DNA of 64,000 nt from Prorocentrum cordatum (GCA_963575745.1 CAUYUJ010015019.1:165234-229233), one strand, 5' to 3'; counted from the stretch's first letter, positions 31,601 through 42,327 are shown. The notes: generated from the sequence alone by a model not told the origin. Made by a program: numbers and translations.

Positions 31601-31707
31601 TAGGACGAGCAGTACATTGGGTGAGGATACATCGAGAATCTCTGAAATTTGGCGGACTTCTCAGAGTTTTCTGGAACGCTCTGGAACGGATGTGTCCTCG
31701 TCCTAGC
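31601..31707. mobile_element. Family G foldback element, copy 2
   Basis: GAGGATACATCGAGAATCTC at the left; GGAACGGATGTGTCCTCGTCC at the right (split quotes of consensus). Shorter than copy 1 because one internal palindrome is absent. Confidence 0.65.
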
Positions 31708-31740
31708 CCCGTCCGGCTCCCTCAGCCCCCACCTGGTAAA

Positions 31741-31783
31741 ATCACGGTTCGCGCCACCGCGGCGTCGGCGCGAATCGTGACTT
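31741..31783. repeat. Hairpin AATCACGGTTCGCGCC / GGCGCGAATCGTGA
   Basis: A compact stem of about 15 bp. A related hairpin (CGATTCGCG...CACGAATCGTGAC) is at about 39214-39241, so this is another small dispersed palindrome. Confidence 0.5.
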
Positions 31784-31791
31784 TCCTCGCC

Positions 31792-31946
31792 TTAGGTCGG
31801 GCATGTCCCCCTGCAGGTAGATTTTGGGCGAGAAATTTGAAATAGTAAAAAATACCGCAGCATAGTCAAAAATAGTCCAAACATATTCACCAAACCATTT
31901 TTCATTATGTTTGAACATTCCTCTTGTAGAGGGACATGCCGACTTA
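31792..31946. mobile_element. Family A MITE, copy 2
   Basis: TTA at both edges (31792-31794, 31944-31946). Ends GTCGGGCATGTCCCCCTGCAG and GTAGAGGGACATGCCGAC are complementary (first quote truncated to consensus). AT-rich interior. Confidence 0.85.
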
Positions 31947-32299
31947 CTACTGGCCGCCTCGCCCCCGCCTGCCCCCCCCACCACGGTGACGGCCGTAATC
32001 GCCAGAAAAGTCCAAGGCACCACAAGGCATCAAGGAACATACGTGCCACCGTAGCGCCGGCAACTTGCGCGCGATTGCCTGTCCACCCTGCGTTTGTGCA
32101 GGCCTCCAAGCGGCAAAACGCGTCGGAAAGAGGGGCGCTCACGCGCCACCGTTGCGCGGGCAGCTTGCGCGCGACTGCCCGTCCACCCCGCGTCTTTTCG
32201 CCACAATGGAGGGGCCGCGTTAGGGCGGAAATGGCTCGAGTGTGGCAACATCGGCCTGGAATCAGCAGCACGGCGCCCATACGTTACCGACAGGCCCTC

Positions 32300-32600
32300 G
32301 CTGGCTAATCCGCGCGCTCCTGGGAGGGGTGGGCTATCGGGCCTCCATCTCGGGGGCGCGCAAACATGGATTAGCAATCCACGGATTTGGCGCGCAGCCG
32401 CCAAATCCATGGATAGAGGAAGGTGCCCTCCCCAAAATGCGGCCGGTGCCGCCTCGTTCGGCGGCGGGAATCCACGGTTTCCCATGGAAACGGGATCCTT
32501 CGCTAATCCACGATTTCCCATGTTTGCGATTGCCTGACCATCGGCGCTCCGAGGGCGATTGGGGGGTCGATGCGTCCCCCCCCATGCACCCATCCGCCTC
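32300..32600. mobile_element. Family E element with a nested foldback
   Basis: GGGCTATCGGGCCTCCAT at the left and GGGCGATTGGGGGGTCGATG at the right match 40895-40975. Between them, at about 32360-32531, a separate foldback begins CGCAAACATGG and ends CCATGTTTGCG and contains GGATTAGCAATCCACGG phrases. Confidence 0.55.
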
Positions 32601-32685
32601 CCCCTGTGGTTCTCGGGCGGCAGCTCGGGCCTCCGTCGGCCGTTCGGGACGATCGATCTGGGCTTCCCCAGAACGCGCTCCCGGC

Positions 32686-32833
32686 GGTACGGGCAAGTCC
32701 CTCTACAGGCGGATGTGGGGAGGACCAAAAAATCAAACAATATGCAAACATAGTCAGAAGTAGTCCCAAAAATCGTCCCAACACTGTTTTGAACATACGT
32801 TTGAATATTCCTCCTGTAGACACGCACGACTTG
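32686..32833. mobile_element. Family A MITE, copy 3
   Basis: ACGGGCAAGTCCCTCTACAG at the left and CTCCTGTAGACACGCACGAC at the right, with the AT-rich centre typical of the family. The ends are more diverged than in other copies. Confidence 0.7.
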
Positions 32834-32842
32834 ACGGCACCC

Positions 32843-33186
32843 TTAGGTCGGGCATGTCCCCCTGCAGGCGGGTGATCGAAGGAAAACCAATAGTGGTCAA
32901 ACAATGCCCAACAGCAGTCCACAAATTACAATAAAATCGCCCCCAGGCTGTGTTTTTTATACTCCAGAGTTCGTAATAAAAGGCAGGGGGTCTGGACCCT
33001 CCAAGACAAGTCATTTCAGACCCCCCCCTGTGGGAGAACCCTCCAAAACATCGCCCCCAGTCCCCCCCAGGCCCTCCAAGATAGCTTGGAAAAGACCCCC
33101 CCCGAAATGAGACCCCCTCCCTTTTACTACGAAATCTGGAGTACTATGTTTGCACATTCCTCCCGTCGAGGGACACGCCCGACTCA
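32843..33186. mobile_element. Family A MITE, copy 4, interrupted by a family B MITE
   Basis: Left end TTAGGTCGGGCATGTCC; right end GAGGGACACGCCCGACTCA. The copy would be about 160 bp long, but the 180-bp family B element (32962-33141) sits in its AT-rich centre. Confidence 0.8.
32962..33141. mobile_element. Family B MITE, copy 1 (TA target, nested)
   Basis: CTCCAGAGTTCGTAAT at the left and TACGAAATCTGGAG at the right, with TA on both sides. Interior GGCCCTCCAAGATAGCTTGG. A TA target and CTCC-starting ends suggest a Tc1/mariner-type (Stowaway-like) MITE. Confidence 0.85.
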
Positions 33187-33289
33187 ACGGCACCCCGCGG
33201 CCAGAAGTTTTTTTTGGGGGGGGGCCACGGCGGCCTGACCTGTTTGAAAGCGGCTGCCTGGGCAGCCCTTCTGAACTTAACGCCAGAAG

Positions 33290-34439
33290 AGGGACCAGCA
33301 AGCGACCACGGACTCATTTCCCAAGGAGGGAGGATGTCCCTTGGCCACTCGCCAGTCCCCCAGGCATTAGTCTGACCCCGACTCCGAGCCCTCAGGGCGG
33401 TTCGGAATCAGAGGAGCCTCGTCCTCCTCGCACCGCGGCAAGTCGGACAAACCCCTCATCCCCGCACGGGGGTCAGACACAGCGGAGGTGTCACGCACGG
33501 AAGCCTCTGTCCTTGCACCAGGCTCCCCGTCCACCAACAAAACTCGGGCTTCGGCTTCCTCAGCCTCGAACAAAACATCAAAAACTTCATCTCCTGGTGC
33601 AGGTCCCTGCACTCTCGGAGCTTCTTGCTGCCCTCCCCGCCCACCGCTCCCGAAGTCCACCCGCACCCCGTTTCTCTCTCAGCAATCCTAGCCCTCAGAG
33701 GGGCCAGACAAGCCACATGAGACGAGCACGGAGGGATGAGATGAACCCGCGAAGCGGTGGCAAAGGCTCGCACAGCCGCTCCTGACGCTGGCCGTTCAGG
33801 AGCCGCACATGAAACTGCAACATTACGCTGAGGGTGAAGGCCTCTCTTGAGCCTACTCAGCACACTGGCACCTGCACTGTGTTCCCTCGGATCACACTTC
33901 CCTGCCAGATTACGCACTTTTTCTTGCGAGTAGCTACCACAAAGCATACAAAACACTAGGGGCAGCTTCTCGTCGCCTACTTGCGTACTAGCTAACTTGT
34001 GGCCGTGGGCGGGGGCCTCAGAGAGCAACTTGGTGAGGCTCCTCGAGAGACCCTTACACCCCACCTCTGGCCTATCTTGGAGGTGTCCCCCATAAAAACT
34101 TAAACACTTGGCACACCTGTGGCCCCACAGCCAGGGCTCCCAGTCGTGCCAGCTCGTGGCGCACTCAATGACCTTGCGCTGGCGCTCACGTCGGGGCGGG
34201 CGTTGGTGGTGCACCCTAGGAAAACACGGCCACACATTCGCCACAAGGCGGGCAACCGTCTCAAGACTCTCGATCGAACTATCTAACTGCTGCCAGTCGG
34301 CGGGCGCGGGTCTGGGATGGAGGTCAAGGGCTCCTTTAGCTTCCCGATCCGCTCGCCAGTTGGCCTGGCCGATCCACCGCTCAGGTGGGGGCAGTTGCTC
34401 GAGTTTTTGTCTTCCCCCCCACTTCCCATATTGTCCCAT
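33290..34439 (-). pseudogene. 5'-truncated LINE fragment: RNase H end and Cys-rich knuckles
   Basis: A 327-codon frame. It starts with IGQANWRADREAKGALDL, like the end of an RNase H domain. Then come HRCAKCLSFYGG and LVFCMLCGSYSQEKV ending in GKCD, the paired CxxC knuckles of dinoflagellate LINE C-termini, and a long tail. It is not a copy of the 5-14 kb LINE: the knuckle residues differ. The 5' part is missing. Confidence 0.7.
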
Positions 34440-34493
34440 ATCTTCTGGGAATCGCTGATTTATTGTGTCTGTGTGTTTCTTCCCCTCCTGAGA

Positions 34494-34632
34494 TTTACCC
34501 CCCTAGATGGGGATATAGGCCGTTCCCTTCGAGTTTCGAGGGGTGTATCCCCAACGAGGGTGGTAATCTGGTGGGGGTGTCGAAGGGGATGGGGGTGGGG
34601 ATGGGCATGGGGATCGGATAAACGATACCGAT
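34494..34632 (+). repeat. Family N dispersed repeat, copy 1
   Basis: About 90% identical to 56606-56736. Landmarks are TTTACCCCCCTAGATGGGGA, TTTCGAGGGGTGTATCCCC and GGATCGGATAAACGATAC. Confidence 0.8.
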
Positions 34633-34661
34633 CGGTGCATCCCCTCAGCCTGCCCCCAGGA

Positions 34662-34858
34662 TAGCCCAGAATCGAATCGAAAAGTCGAATCGGCGATCGA
34701 GACGAGTCGGATCGGCGGGAATCGGCAGCCAAGCCGGAAAGAGTCGAATCGGCAGACATCGGCAGGCTCAGACGGCCTCCATGGAGAACTCGGAGCCCAC
34801 ATCGGAGTCCGAAGCCGACGCCGAATCGGAATCCATCGATATCAAATCACGCGCGGCG
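34662..34858 (+). repeat. Family J dispersed repeat
   Basis: AGTCGAATCGGCGATCGAGA and GACATCGGCAGGCTCAG match 62710-62810. It lies between family N and family K copies. Confidence 0.75.
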
Positions 34859-35046
34859 AGCCCGGGGGGAAAGTGAGAAGGAGCAGGCCTCCTCAGAACG
34901 CTCGGACGTCCCCCTTGCCCTCTGAGACGTTTCCTGAGCGTCCCCCGAAGACGCAGAAGACCTCCCAGAAGGCGCGAGGGGCTTCTGAGAAGCCCCGCCG
35001 CCTTCTGAGAGGACCCTCCCCTTCTCACTTCCCCCTCGGGCGCATC
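34857..35046. mobile_element. Family K foldback element, copy 2
   Basis: GGGGGGAAAGTGAGAAGG on the left pairs with CCTTCTCACTTCCCCCTC on the right (about 34867 and 35018). Internal CTTCTGAGAAG phrases. Length about 190 bp. Confidence 0.75.
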
Positions 35047-35111
35047 GCCGAATCTGATTTTGGAATCATAACTCGGCTCTACAGTGACCATTCGGGACGA
35101 TCTGGGTACCC

Positions 35112-35263
35112 TTACGTCGGGTCTGTCCTCCTACACGGGGATGTGACGAAAAATAAAAACATAGACAAACAATACCCCACAAATGGTCAAACAATATGTA
35201 AAAAACATCGTCCCCAGACATTTTTTGAATTATTCTTGAGCATTCCTCCTGTAGAGGTACCCT
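35112..35263. mobile_element. Family A MITE, copy 5
   Basis: TTACGTCGGGTCTGTCCTCC at the left, CATTCCTCCTGTAGAGGTAC at the right. The interior has CAAACAATA and CATCGTCCCCAGACA phrases. Confidence 0.75.
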
Positions 35264-35639
35264 CGGAATGCTCTCGGCGAGGCGCAGCCGCTGGAAGGCA
35301 TCCCGAGGGCGGAAAGCCACCAGGGAAGCTGCGAAGGCGCCGAGAAACTCCAACCCGAAACCACGAAAACCACCCAAAGACCACGAAGAACCCCCTTGCT
35401 CGCCGCCGAACATCGAATCGAATCGGAGGGCCGTCCCCCCCCCCCCCCCTTGCGTTTCCCCTCTGTAGAGGCATCCTAGATGGGGTCCGAGCAGGTGGGG
35501 CCCTCCGACCCCAGCTGAGGCAACGAGAGCTCTTCGGGAGGCCCCAAGAGAAGGCAGCAGCCCACCGAAATCACTTTCCCAGACCTCGAAGATAGGGTTC
35601 ATCCGACCCCATCTACTCCGACCCCATCCTTAAGCAGGG

Positions 35640-35870
35640 ACCGACCGTCCTGGCATTCCTGTAGGCCTACCACGAAATTGTGCTAGAGCAACAGATGTTC
35701 CGAGAACAAAAGCATGGTTCTTAGAACAGAAGCCCTATGTAATAAAACAACAAAGCGGTCTCAGCCAGAGATGGCACACAAAGAAAACACACACACACAT
35801 TCCGTGCACACCACACAAGGTTCTTGGAACATTATTTGGTGGGCCTGCGGGCAAGCCAGGATGCCTCGCC
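35640..35870. mobile_element. Family H foldback element, copy 1
   Basis: GGGACCGACCGTCCTGGCAT, CCTACCACGAAATTG and AGGTTCTTGGAACATT match 55630-55790. The arms CCTACCA and TGGTGGG pair around them. Confidence 0.7.
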
Positions 35871-35904
35871 ACTGCTTGAGTCACCCATAGGCCCTAGCAG
35901 ACTT

Positions 35905-36113
35905 TGGACGCCCGAAATGGGTACCGAAAGAATGGGTACAATGCCCAACAGCAAATGTTGTCCCAAGCCAACAGCGGCCGCTGTTGGGCAGGCGGCCTTC
36001 TGTCTCGAATGGACACAGGCCGCGGCGGCGTGGACAGCGAATCCTGTTCAAAAGGAACAGGAATTGCTGTTGGGCATTGTACCCATTCTTTCCGCACCCA
36101 TTTCGGGCGTCCA
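35905..36113. mobile_element. Family M MITE (209 bp) with ~48-bp arms
   Basis: TGGACGCCCGAAATGGGTAC...CAATGCCCAACAGCAA on the left is mirrored by TTGCTGTTGGGCATTG...CATTTCGGGCGTCCA on the right. The centre has its own palindrome CCAACAGCGGCCGCTGTTGG. The two ~46-bp flanks are direct repeats of each other (35858-35903 and 36116-36163). Confidence 0.85.
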
Positions 36114-36338
36114 GAAGGATGCTTCGCCACTGCTTGAATCACCTATGGGACCTAGTAGACCTAAATAGACCCTGACCTTGGCGCTGCCCTGCGCCTGCGC
36201 CGCCCGGCCGCCGGCCGCCGCCCCTGGGGGCGCAGCGGCGGCGGCCGGGGGCGGCCCACCCGCCGCCGCGCTGCCGCCCGCGGGCCGCTCGCGTGGCATC
36301 CGCCAGTCGGTGGCGAGCGAGGGAAGGCTGAGACGAAG

Positions 36339-36400
36339 CCAGGGCGAGGATTAAGCCAGGACGAGGATTAAGCCAGGCCGAGGACTAAGCCAGATAAGGA
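36339..36400 (+). repeat. AGGATTAAGCCAGGACG minisatellite
   Basis: Three to four ~17-bp units. Related AAGCC/GGATTAAGC phrases reappear at 36755-36850. Confidence 0.7.
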
Positions 36401-36507
36401 TGAATCGGTGATCTCTCTAGAACTGCTGCCCTAGGATTTTTCTGCAGAGCCCAAAGAGAGAAGGTGAACAGCAGCAAGGCTGCAGAAGAGGATGTCGCAG
36501 ACACGTT

Positions 36508-36645
36508 CACAGATAAATCGGGAGTCTCTGAGATACGGCTGCTCTGGAAGATGTCTCGGGCGCCGCGGCCTCCTCAGAGCGTTCTGAAACGCTGTGAGAG
36601 CGTTCCGGAACGCTCTGGCACGGATGCATCCCCGTCCTAGCCCCG
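36508..36645. mobile_element. Family G foldback element, copy 3
   Basis: ATAAATCGGGAGTCTCTGAG, then GATGTCTCGGGCGCC, then palindromic CGTTCCGGAACGCTCTGG, ending GGATGCATCCCCGTCC. Confidence 0.7.
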
Positions 36646-38560
36646 TCCGAGCAGCGGGAGGGGAAGGCCCTCCTCATTGGGCAGTTCAGGAAGCAACTCC
36701 TGGGAGGTCTTCGTTGGAACGATCTTCATGGCGATTGAGCCCGATTGTAGGGGCAACTTCCTCGGACCAAGCCGGATTGAGCCCGAGATTAAGCCAGACT
36801 AGGCTGGATTAAGCAAGATTCAGCGGGAACACGCCGGAGTAAGCGGGATTAGTCCAAATCAAACCGGTTATCTACCGCGAACATATCAGCGTCAATACAG
36901 AATGTAACCTCTCAGGAGAGAAGCATCCCGGGCTAGGGGAGCGGATAGGGAAGGCCCTCCTCGTTGCGCAGTGGTCGGCCCCGAACCAGGAAAGCATGAC
37001 TGCCCGTGCTGGGCATCAGTTGGCAAATCTCTCTCTATCGCTGCACTGTGCGTTGGGAGCAGCGTCGCCGTCGCAGAGCGAAAGGGGAAGCTGGAGCGGG
37101 GCATGTGCCCAGACTCGTGTCCGCCGCGATCGCCGCTGCGACCTCCCAAGCCGACCTGGAGGTGTGGCTCGGGGACGTCACGCAGCGACCTCCCTCTTGG
37201 CGCGGACCCCCCGGGCGGCGGGGAGCCTCGGGGAGCAGAAGCAGTGTCAATGACATGCCGCCGCGGGGACTCCATGAGCGTGCTATGTACTGCTATGGAA
37301 GCGGCAGGCCTCTGGACAGATACAACAAAGGAATAGCACACGGGCGGGTTGCCAGCGGCAGCGCGTCACTGATACTCTCTCCCTCCCTCCCAAGAACCGA
37401 GACACCCCTTGGAGCCGAGAAGGCTGCGTAGCCTCAGCGCGCTTGGGAGGCGGTGAGGAATGCACCAACCCCGACCCCCCCTCCCGAGAGCTGCCCAATA
37501 AGATACGATGGCTATCCGAGGCCCGAGAAATCCCTGGGCTTTCCGAAGCCACTCCTAATTTCTACACGAGGCCGTTCTAAAGATGTGGCAGCCTCCTCAG
37601 GAACCACCAGGCTGCAAAGGGTAGGCCCCCGAGCCCTGCAACGAATCCAGTGCGAAGGTGCCTGACGTTAGAATTGCAAACTCCTCGCCAAGGTCGGACT
37701 CCCCGTCAAAAAAACGATCCAAAACTGCCGGGAGCCCCGGGACACGTAAATTCCGACACGTGCACGCCCCCGCTGCTGCACACAGTCCCTCGCAGATCAC
37801 GGCGTGTCCGCGCTCCCGCGGCCACATCTCCTTGCAGTGTACGTCGCGCTGCCACGGCTACCACCCCTTGCAAATCACGACGCGCTCGCGCTCCTGGGGC
37901 CGCCCCCCCCCCCCCCTCGCCAGGCATGCCACATGCGCGCTCCTTGGGCTGCAACGCCTTTCGACCTGCGTAGGGGTCGCGCCCCTTCGTCTCCGAGACC
38001 AACCCTTCTTGTGAATGATGGCACGCCCGCATCCCCGAGCAGAGTCCACCGAACCGACCCGACGGAGACGGCACAACAGCGCCTCCATCCCCCCTCGGCG
38101 ATGGACAGAACCCGCTTTAGTAAAACTTGGTTAAGTGAAAACGACCTCGGGCCCAAAGCTGGCGTGCGCGAGCCTGGAAAATGGCGGCCGCGACGCCCTC
38201 TCAGAACCGGAAGCGGAGAGTTCACTCATCGACGTGTCAGGGTGGGGGTTCTGTCGACCCCCGACTCTCTGCGCCCACACCGTGTCCCGAAATTTCGGCC
38301 CCGCGCCGCAAGCCACCAATCCTCGAACACGTCGAGGGACGCCAAAGTCACCCCAGGGCAGTCCCAACCGCGCGATGCTGCCCGAAACGGCCGCGGGCAG
38401 CCCCCCCAATCGGTCCGACAGGGTCTCCGATCCGCAACGTGGGAACACCGCTCGGAAGGCAGCAAGGCGTGCAACAACAATGCCAACGGCTGAATGCGTT
38501 ATCTTGGTCGACTCGCCCGCTGCCCTTGCAAGATTAAACGACGCGAAGATCGGTACAAAA
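36646..38560. other. No gene recognised
   Basis: Mixed, moderately GC-rich sequence without long simple arrays. A short CGATCCGGCTCCCGC-like periodicity appears at 37780-37920 (repeated CACGGCGTGTCCGCGCTCC-type phrases every ~55 bases). No conserved domain was recognised in any open frame. Confidence 0.5.
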
Positions 38561-38700
38561 TCGGATCGGGATAACTCGAAATCTCTGAGAATCGGCGGGT
38601 TTGGAGGATGTAGTGGGCGCCGCGGCCGCTCCAGAGCGTTCCGGAACGCTCTGAGAGCGCTCCAGAACGCTCTGGAGCGATTTATCCCGATCCTAGCCCT
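38561..38700. mobile_element. Family G foldback element, copy 4
   Basis: Left GATCGGGATAACTCGAAATC, right GGAGCGATTTATCCCGATC. Twin palindromes GGAACGCTCTGAGAGCGCTCC lie between (quoted in consensus). Confidence 0.75.
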
Positions 38701-39334
38701 GTTTTACAAGATGCCCCGGCATGAGCGACGGAAAGAGACAGGCCTCACGCAAGAGAACCCACGACCCTACGCGGTGCCTCACGCGGGTCGCCAGCGCGGC
38801 ACTCCACGCCGGAAACGGGGGCGCGTACGCGCCACTTTGCGCAGGCAGCTGACCCGCGAGTGCCGGCACGATCGAGGTCATTTCTGCGTCCGTCACGTGG
38901 CCTGGAGACAGCAAGCAGACATCGGCATAGTATCTCTCGTATGGCCCACGATGACGGGAAGGGAGGCAGGCACCAGAGGGAGAAAGCCTTACGCAGATCC
39001 ACAATATCGAAGCCACCTGGACCGCGAACAGTTCAGTGCAAGGGCCAGGGCATAGGAGGTCCCCCGCTGATTCCACGTGGACTTGCCGTCCACATCCCGT
39101 GCATCCTTGTGCGAGAAAGCACGTCCCCCTCCTTGAACCCATCGTTGAATCCATCGCGACAACGCCTGTTACCGGTCCCGCCATCCCCCCATCCCCCCAC
39201 ACTGGTCACGTCGCGATTCGCGTCAACACGAATCGTGACTTCCTTGGTCCCCACCGCCCTTACCCCTTTGGTCAAGCCCGTTACCTCCAGGGGGCGAAAA
39301 ACATGGCCTCTAATCTTGCGCGTCTGCACCCTGT

Positions 39335-40524
39335 TTTTCTTGGAGAGAGCGTGATCCACCGCCGCTCTACTGTGGAAAATTGCCAACCTTTTCCTCCGGA
39401 GCCCGGGGGTCTCCCCCCCCCCCTCCGAAAATCCCCCCCCCTCCCCCTGCTGGACCCCCCCCCCTCTCCCCCTCCCCCCCGGCAAAACCCCCCCCCTCCC
39501 CTAACCCCTCCCCCCCCCCCCCTCCCCCTCGAAAACCGAGGGGGGTCACTACCAGTTCGAACCCCTCCCCCCCCCTCCGGATCCGGAAAACCGGGGGGGG
39601 TCACTACCGGTTGGACCCCCCCCCCCCTCGAAAACCGGAGGGGGGTCACTACCGGTTCGACCCCCCCCCCCCACGCACCGCCAGCAAACGACTCCCGGTC
39701 CCTACCACCGCTCGCATCACATCCCCCACTGTTGTTCCCAGCACCACTGTCCTCACCACCACTGTCCCCACTGGTTCCACCACCGTCCCTATTGTCCCCA
39801 CCAGTGCCCCCACCACTGTCGCACTGTCCCCACTGTTCCCACCACTGTTCCCACCACGGTTCCACTCTCCCCACTGTCTCCACGGACCCAACCACTGCCT
39901 ATCCCCACTGTCCCCACTGTCCCACTGACTCCTCCGCTGTCCCACTGAGCTGTCCCACTGTTCCCACCACTGTCCCCACTGTCCCCACCACTGCCCCCAC
40001 TGTGCCTCTGTCCCATTGTCCCACCGCCGTCCTCGCCACCGCCTTTACCACTGTCCCCACCACCATTGTACCCTCCACTGACCCACTGTTTCCACCTCAT
40101 TCCCACTGTCCCCACACCACTGTCCCCACCACCACCGTCCCCACCACTGTCCACTGTCCCCCCTGTTCCCACCATTGTCCCCACCACTGTCCCCACCACT
40201 ACCGTCCCCACCACTGTCCCACTGTCCCACTGTCCCCACCACTGTCCCGCTGTCCCCTCACCACTGTCCCCACCAACACCGTCCCCACCACTGTCCGCAC
40301 CCCCACTCGGTTTTCGAGGGGGGGGGGGGGGGGGGAGGGGGGGGGGAGTTCGAACCGGTAGTGACCCCCCCCCTTTTCATGATGAACTCGGGGGGGGGGG
40401 AGGGGTTCGAACCGGTAGTGACCCCCCCCGGTTTTCCGGAGGGGGAGGGGGGGGAGGGGTTCGAACCGTAGTGACCCCCCCGGTTTTCCCCCAGCAGCGG
40501 TAGAACACGCTCTTTCTTTTCTTG
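39335..40524. mobile_element. TIR element with 8-bp target duplication (copy 2, inverted)
   Basis: Target duplication TTTTCTTG at 39335-39342 and 40517-40524. The element is 39343-40516 (1174 bp), starting GAGAGAGCGTGATCCACC; the reverse complement of the right end starts GAAAGAGCGTGTTCTACC. The content mirrors copy 1 in reverse: a C-run, four CGGTTCGAACC-type units, a CCACTGTCCCCACC minisatellite, and three inverted units including TTTTCATGATGAACTCGGGG. No transposase frame. Confidence 0.85.
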
Positions 40525-40552
40525 AGACCAACGCCAGAAAGATACCAAATCG

Positions 40553-40675
40553 GGATGAGGCAATTTAGCCGTCCTGGGAGCTGCCAGATGTGGAAGACGC
40601 ATCGGGCTCTGCGGCCGTCCGTTGCAGAGCGTTCCAGAACGCTCCAAGAGCCTTGCAAAACGCCCATCCTTTGCG
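40553..40675. repeat. Family G element (partial)
   Basis: CAGAGCGTTCCAGAACGCTCC and an inverted GATGAGG/CCATCC edge; begins 28 bases outside TIR element copy 2. Confidence 0.5.
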
Positions 40676-40797
40676 GGGCCTGCCTGACACGGGGGTCTCA
40701 AAACGGTGCGGTGACAGATCGCGCGACGACCTCGAAATCCCCAGCGTCCTCGCCACACGGTCCGTCACCGCACGGTGTTGTGACCCTGAAGTGAGGG

Positions 40798-40999
40798 GCA
40801 ACGAAAGGGGGGACTGGCATAGGGGGGGATGCATCGACCTGGAATCGGCGATACATCGCCGATAGATCGGCGATAGGCCTCCGATAGTAAATCCGCACTT
40901 TTGCTGGGCAGGCTGGGGCTATCGGGCCCCATATCGGCGATCAATGGGCGATTGGGGGTCGATGCATCCCCCCCTTGGCTATCCCCCCCTATCGTTGCC
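40798..40999. mobile_element. Family E foldback element (best copy)
   Basis: GGCAACGAAAGGGGGGACTG then GGGGGGGATGCATCGACC on the left pair with GGTCGATGCATCCCCCCC then CCCCCCTATCGTTGCC on the right. Inside are CATCGCCGAT palindromes like those of family F. Confidence 0.8.
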
Positions 41000-41200
41000 C
41001 CTGGAGGCCCCGACCGCCCGAGGCAGCTCTGGAGAACGGCCCAAGGCCCAACGTGCGGCCCCTCTGCTTCTCCACTGCCTCATGCTACGTTGTGGTCGCC
41101 GCACCGCTTGGGGGCCCCCGGCGGAGCTGCCCCCGTACGCCTCCCCTCCGGACAACAGCGGCAGATTCGCTGCGATGGGAAATAAGTCATTCCCTCTCCT

Positions 41201-41254
41201 CCTCCTCCTCCTCCTCCTCCTCCTCCTCCTCCTCCTCCTCCTCCTCCTCCTCCT
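41201..41254 (-). repeat. TCC microsatellite
   Basis: Perfect array of about 18 units on the plus strand. Confidence 0.9.
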
Positions 41255-41888
41255 CTGGGCGCACACTTTGAAATAAGGACAACTGCCTAGACTCGGGCAA
41301 ATTCACGTCGTGGAGACCCTGGCGCTGGTTGTTCCGACACCGCGCGTCGACCCCGGCACGCCGATCGGCACCTTCTCGATCGCAAGACCGTTCCAGGTGG
41401 GATGCGTTGAGCCCCGAATGCCTGGCCACTGGCGGCGTTCAACCTTGCATGCCCGCTCGCGACGTTGCCTTCGCGTCCACGCGGCACGCGCCTGCCATGC
41501 GCCAACGCCCGCGCTCCACGGAGATCCGCCCCTGGAACTGCAGCGGCCAGTGCACCGTAGCCAAACGACTAAGCCCGCGGCAGGTCCTGCGAGAAAGTCC
41601 GGCTGAGCGGGTCAGACTCGACATCCTCGGGAGGGCACTGAGAACAGCAATTGGGGCGCACACGATCCTCCGCCGTCTGCTTCTCCTTCTCCGCTTCTCT
41701 CTTCTGCACACCTCTTCGTGACAGACAGAGCATCACCCCGTCGCACCAGCGGACGTTCGTGGGCCAGACTGGGCGTTATCTTGACTCAAAGGATGGAGGG
41801 TCGGCTGTTTCCAAAACGCCTCAGCGTCGGGCACAGTCGTCCGAGAATGGAGTTGAAGTTCTTGTCAGCGACGAGAGCACTCGATTTG

Positions 41889-42327
41889 TGCTCCTGCAGC
41901 AGTTGCAACGATGGAGGGCTGGTGGTCTCCAAAAGGCCGCTCTCGCTCCAGCGCAGCGCGCTTTGCTTTGGACAGCTTCCAACAGCTGCTAGGATGGAGA
42001 CCAATACTAGGGGGAAAACAGACCTACCTCGCTTTTGACCACCCTCGCTTCCAAGAGACACCAAACGATGCCAGATTGCAGCCTGTACTGGTCAGGCCGC
42101 TTGACGAGGAGGCGCGTGGTATGCTTGGTTTTGTCCGGAAGCGAAAGCGGGGTAGGTAATTCACGCTCTGAAATACGAAAAACACGCGGCTCTCGCCCCG
42201 GCTCCTGCAGCAGTTGCAACGATGGAGGGCTGGTGGTCTCCAAAAGGCCGCTCTCGCTCCAGCGCAGCGCGCTTTGCTCTGGACAGCTTCTAACAGCTAC
42301 CAGGATGGAGACCAACACTAAACAAAC
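41889..42327 (+). repeat. ~120-bp direct duplication separated by a family I MITE
   Basis: Segment 41889-42008 (CTCCTGCAGCAGTTGCAACG ... GGATGGAGACCAATACTA) recurs at 42208-42321 with few changes. The phrase CGGCTCTCGCCCCGGCTCC appears at 42190 and again at 42332. Confidence 0.8.
42009..42174. mobile_element. Family I MITE, copy 1
   Basis: GACCTACCTCGCTTTTGACC on the left pairs with AAGCGAAAGCGGGGTAGGTAA on the right (consensus quote). About 90% identical to 63217-63382. Confidence 0.8.

Noticed and set aside
38693-39202. 170-codon minus-strand frame with several Cys
   Set aside because: No recognisable domain, atypical composition, and it overlaps family G and simple flanks; no supporting evidence.
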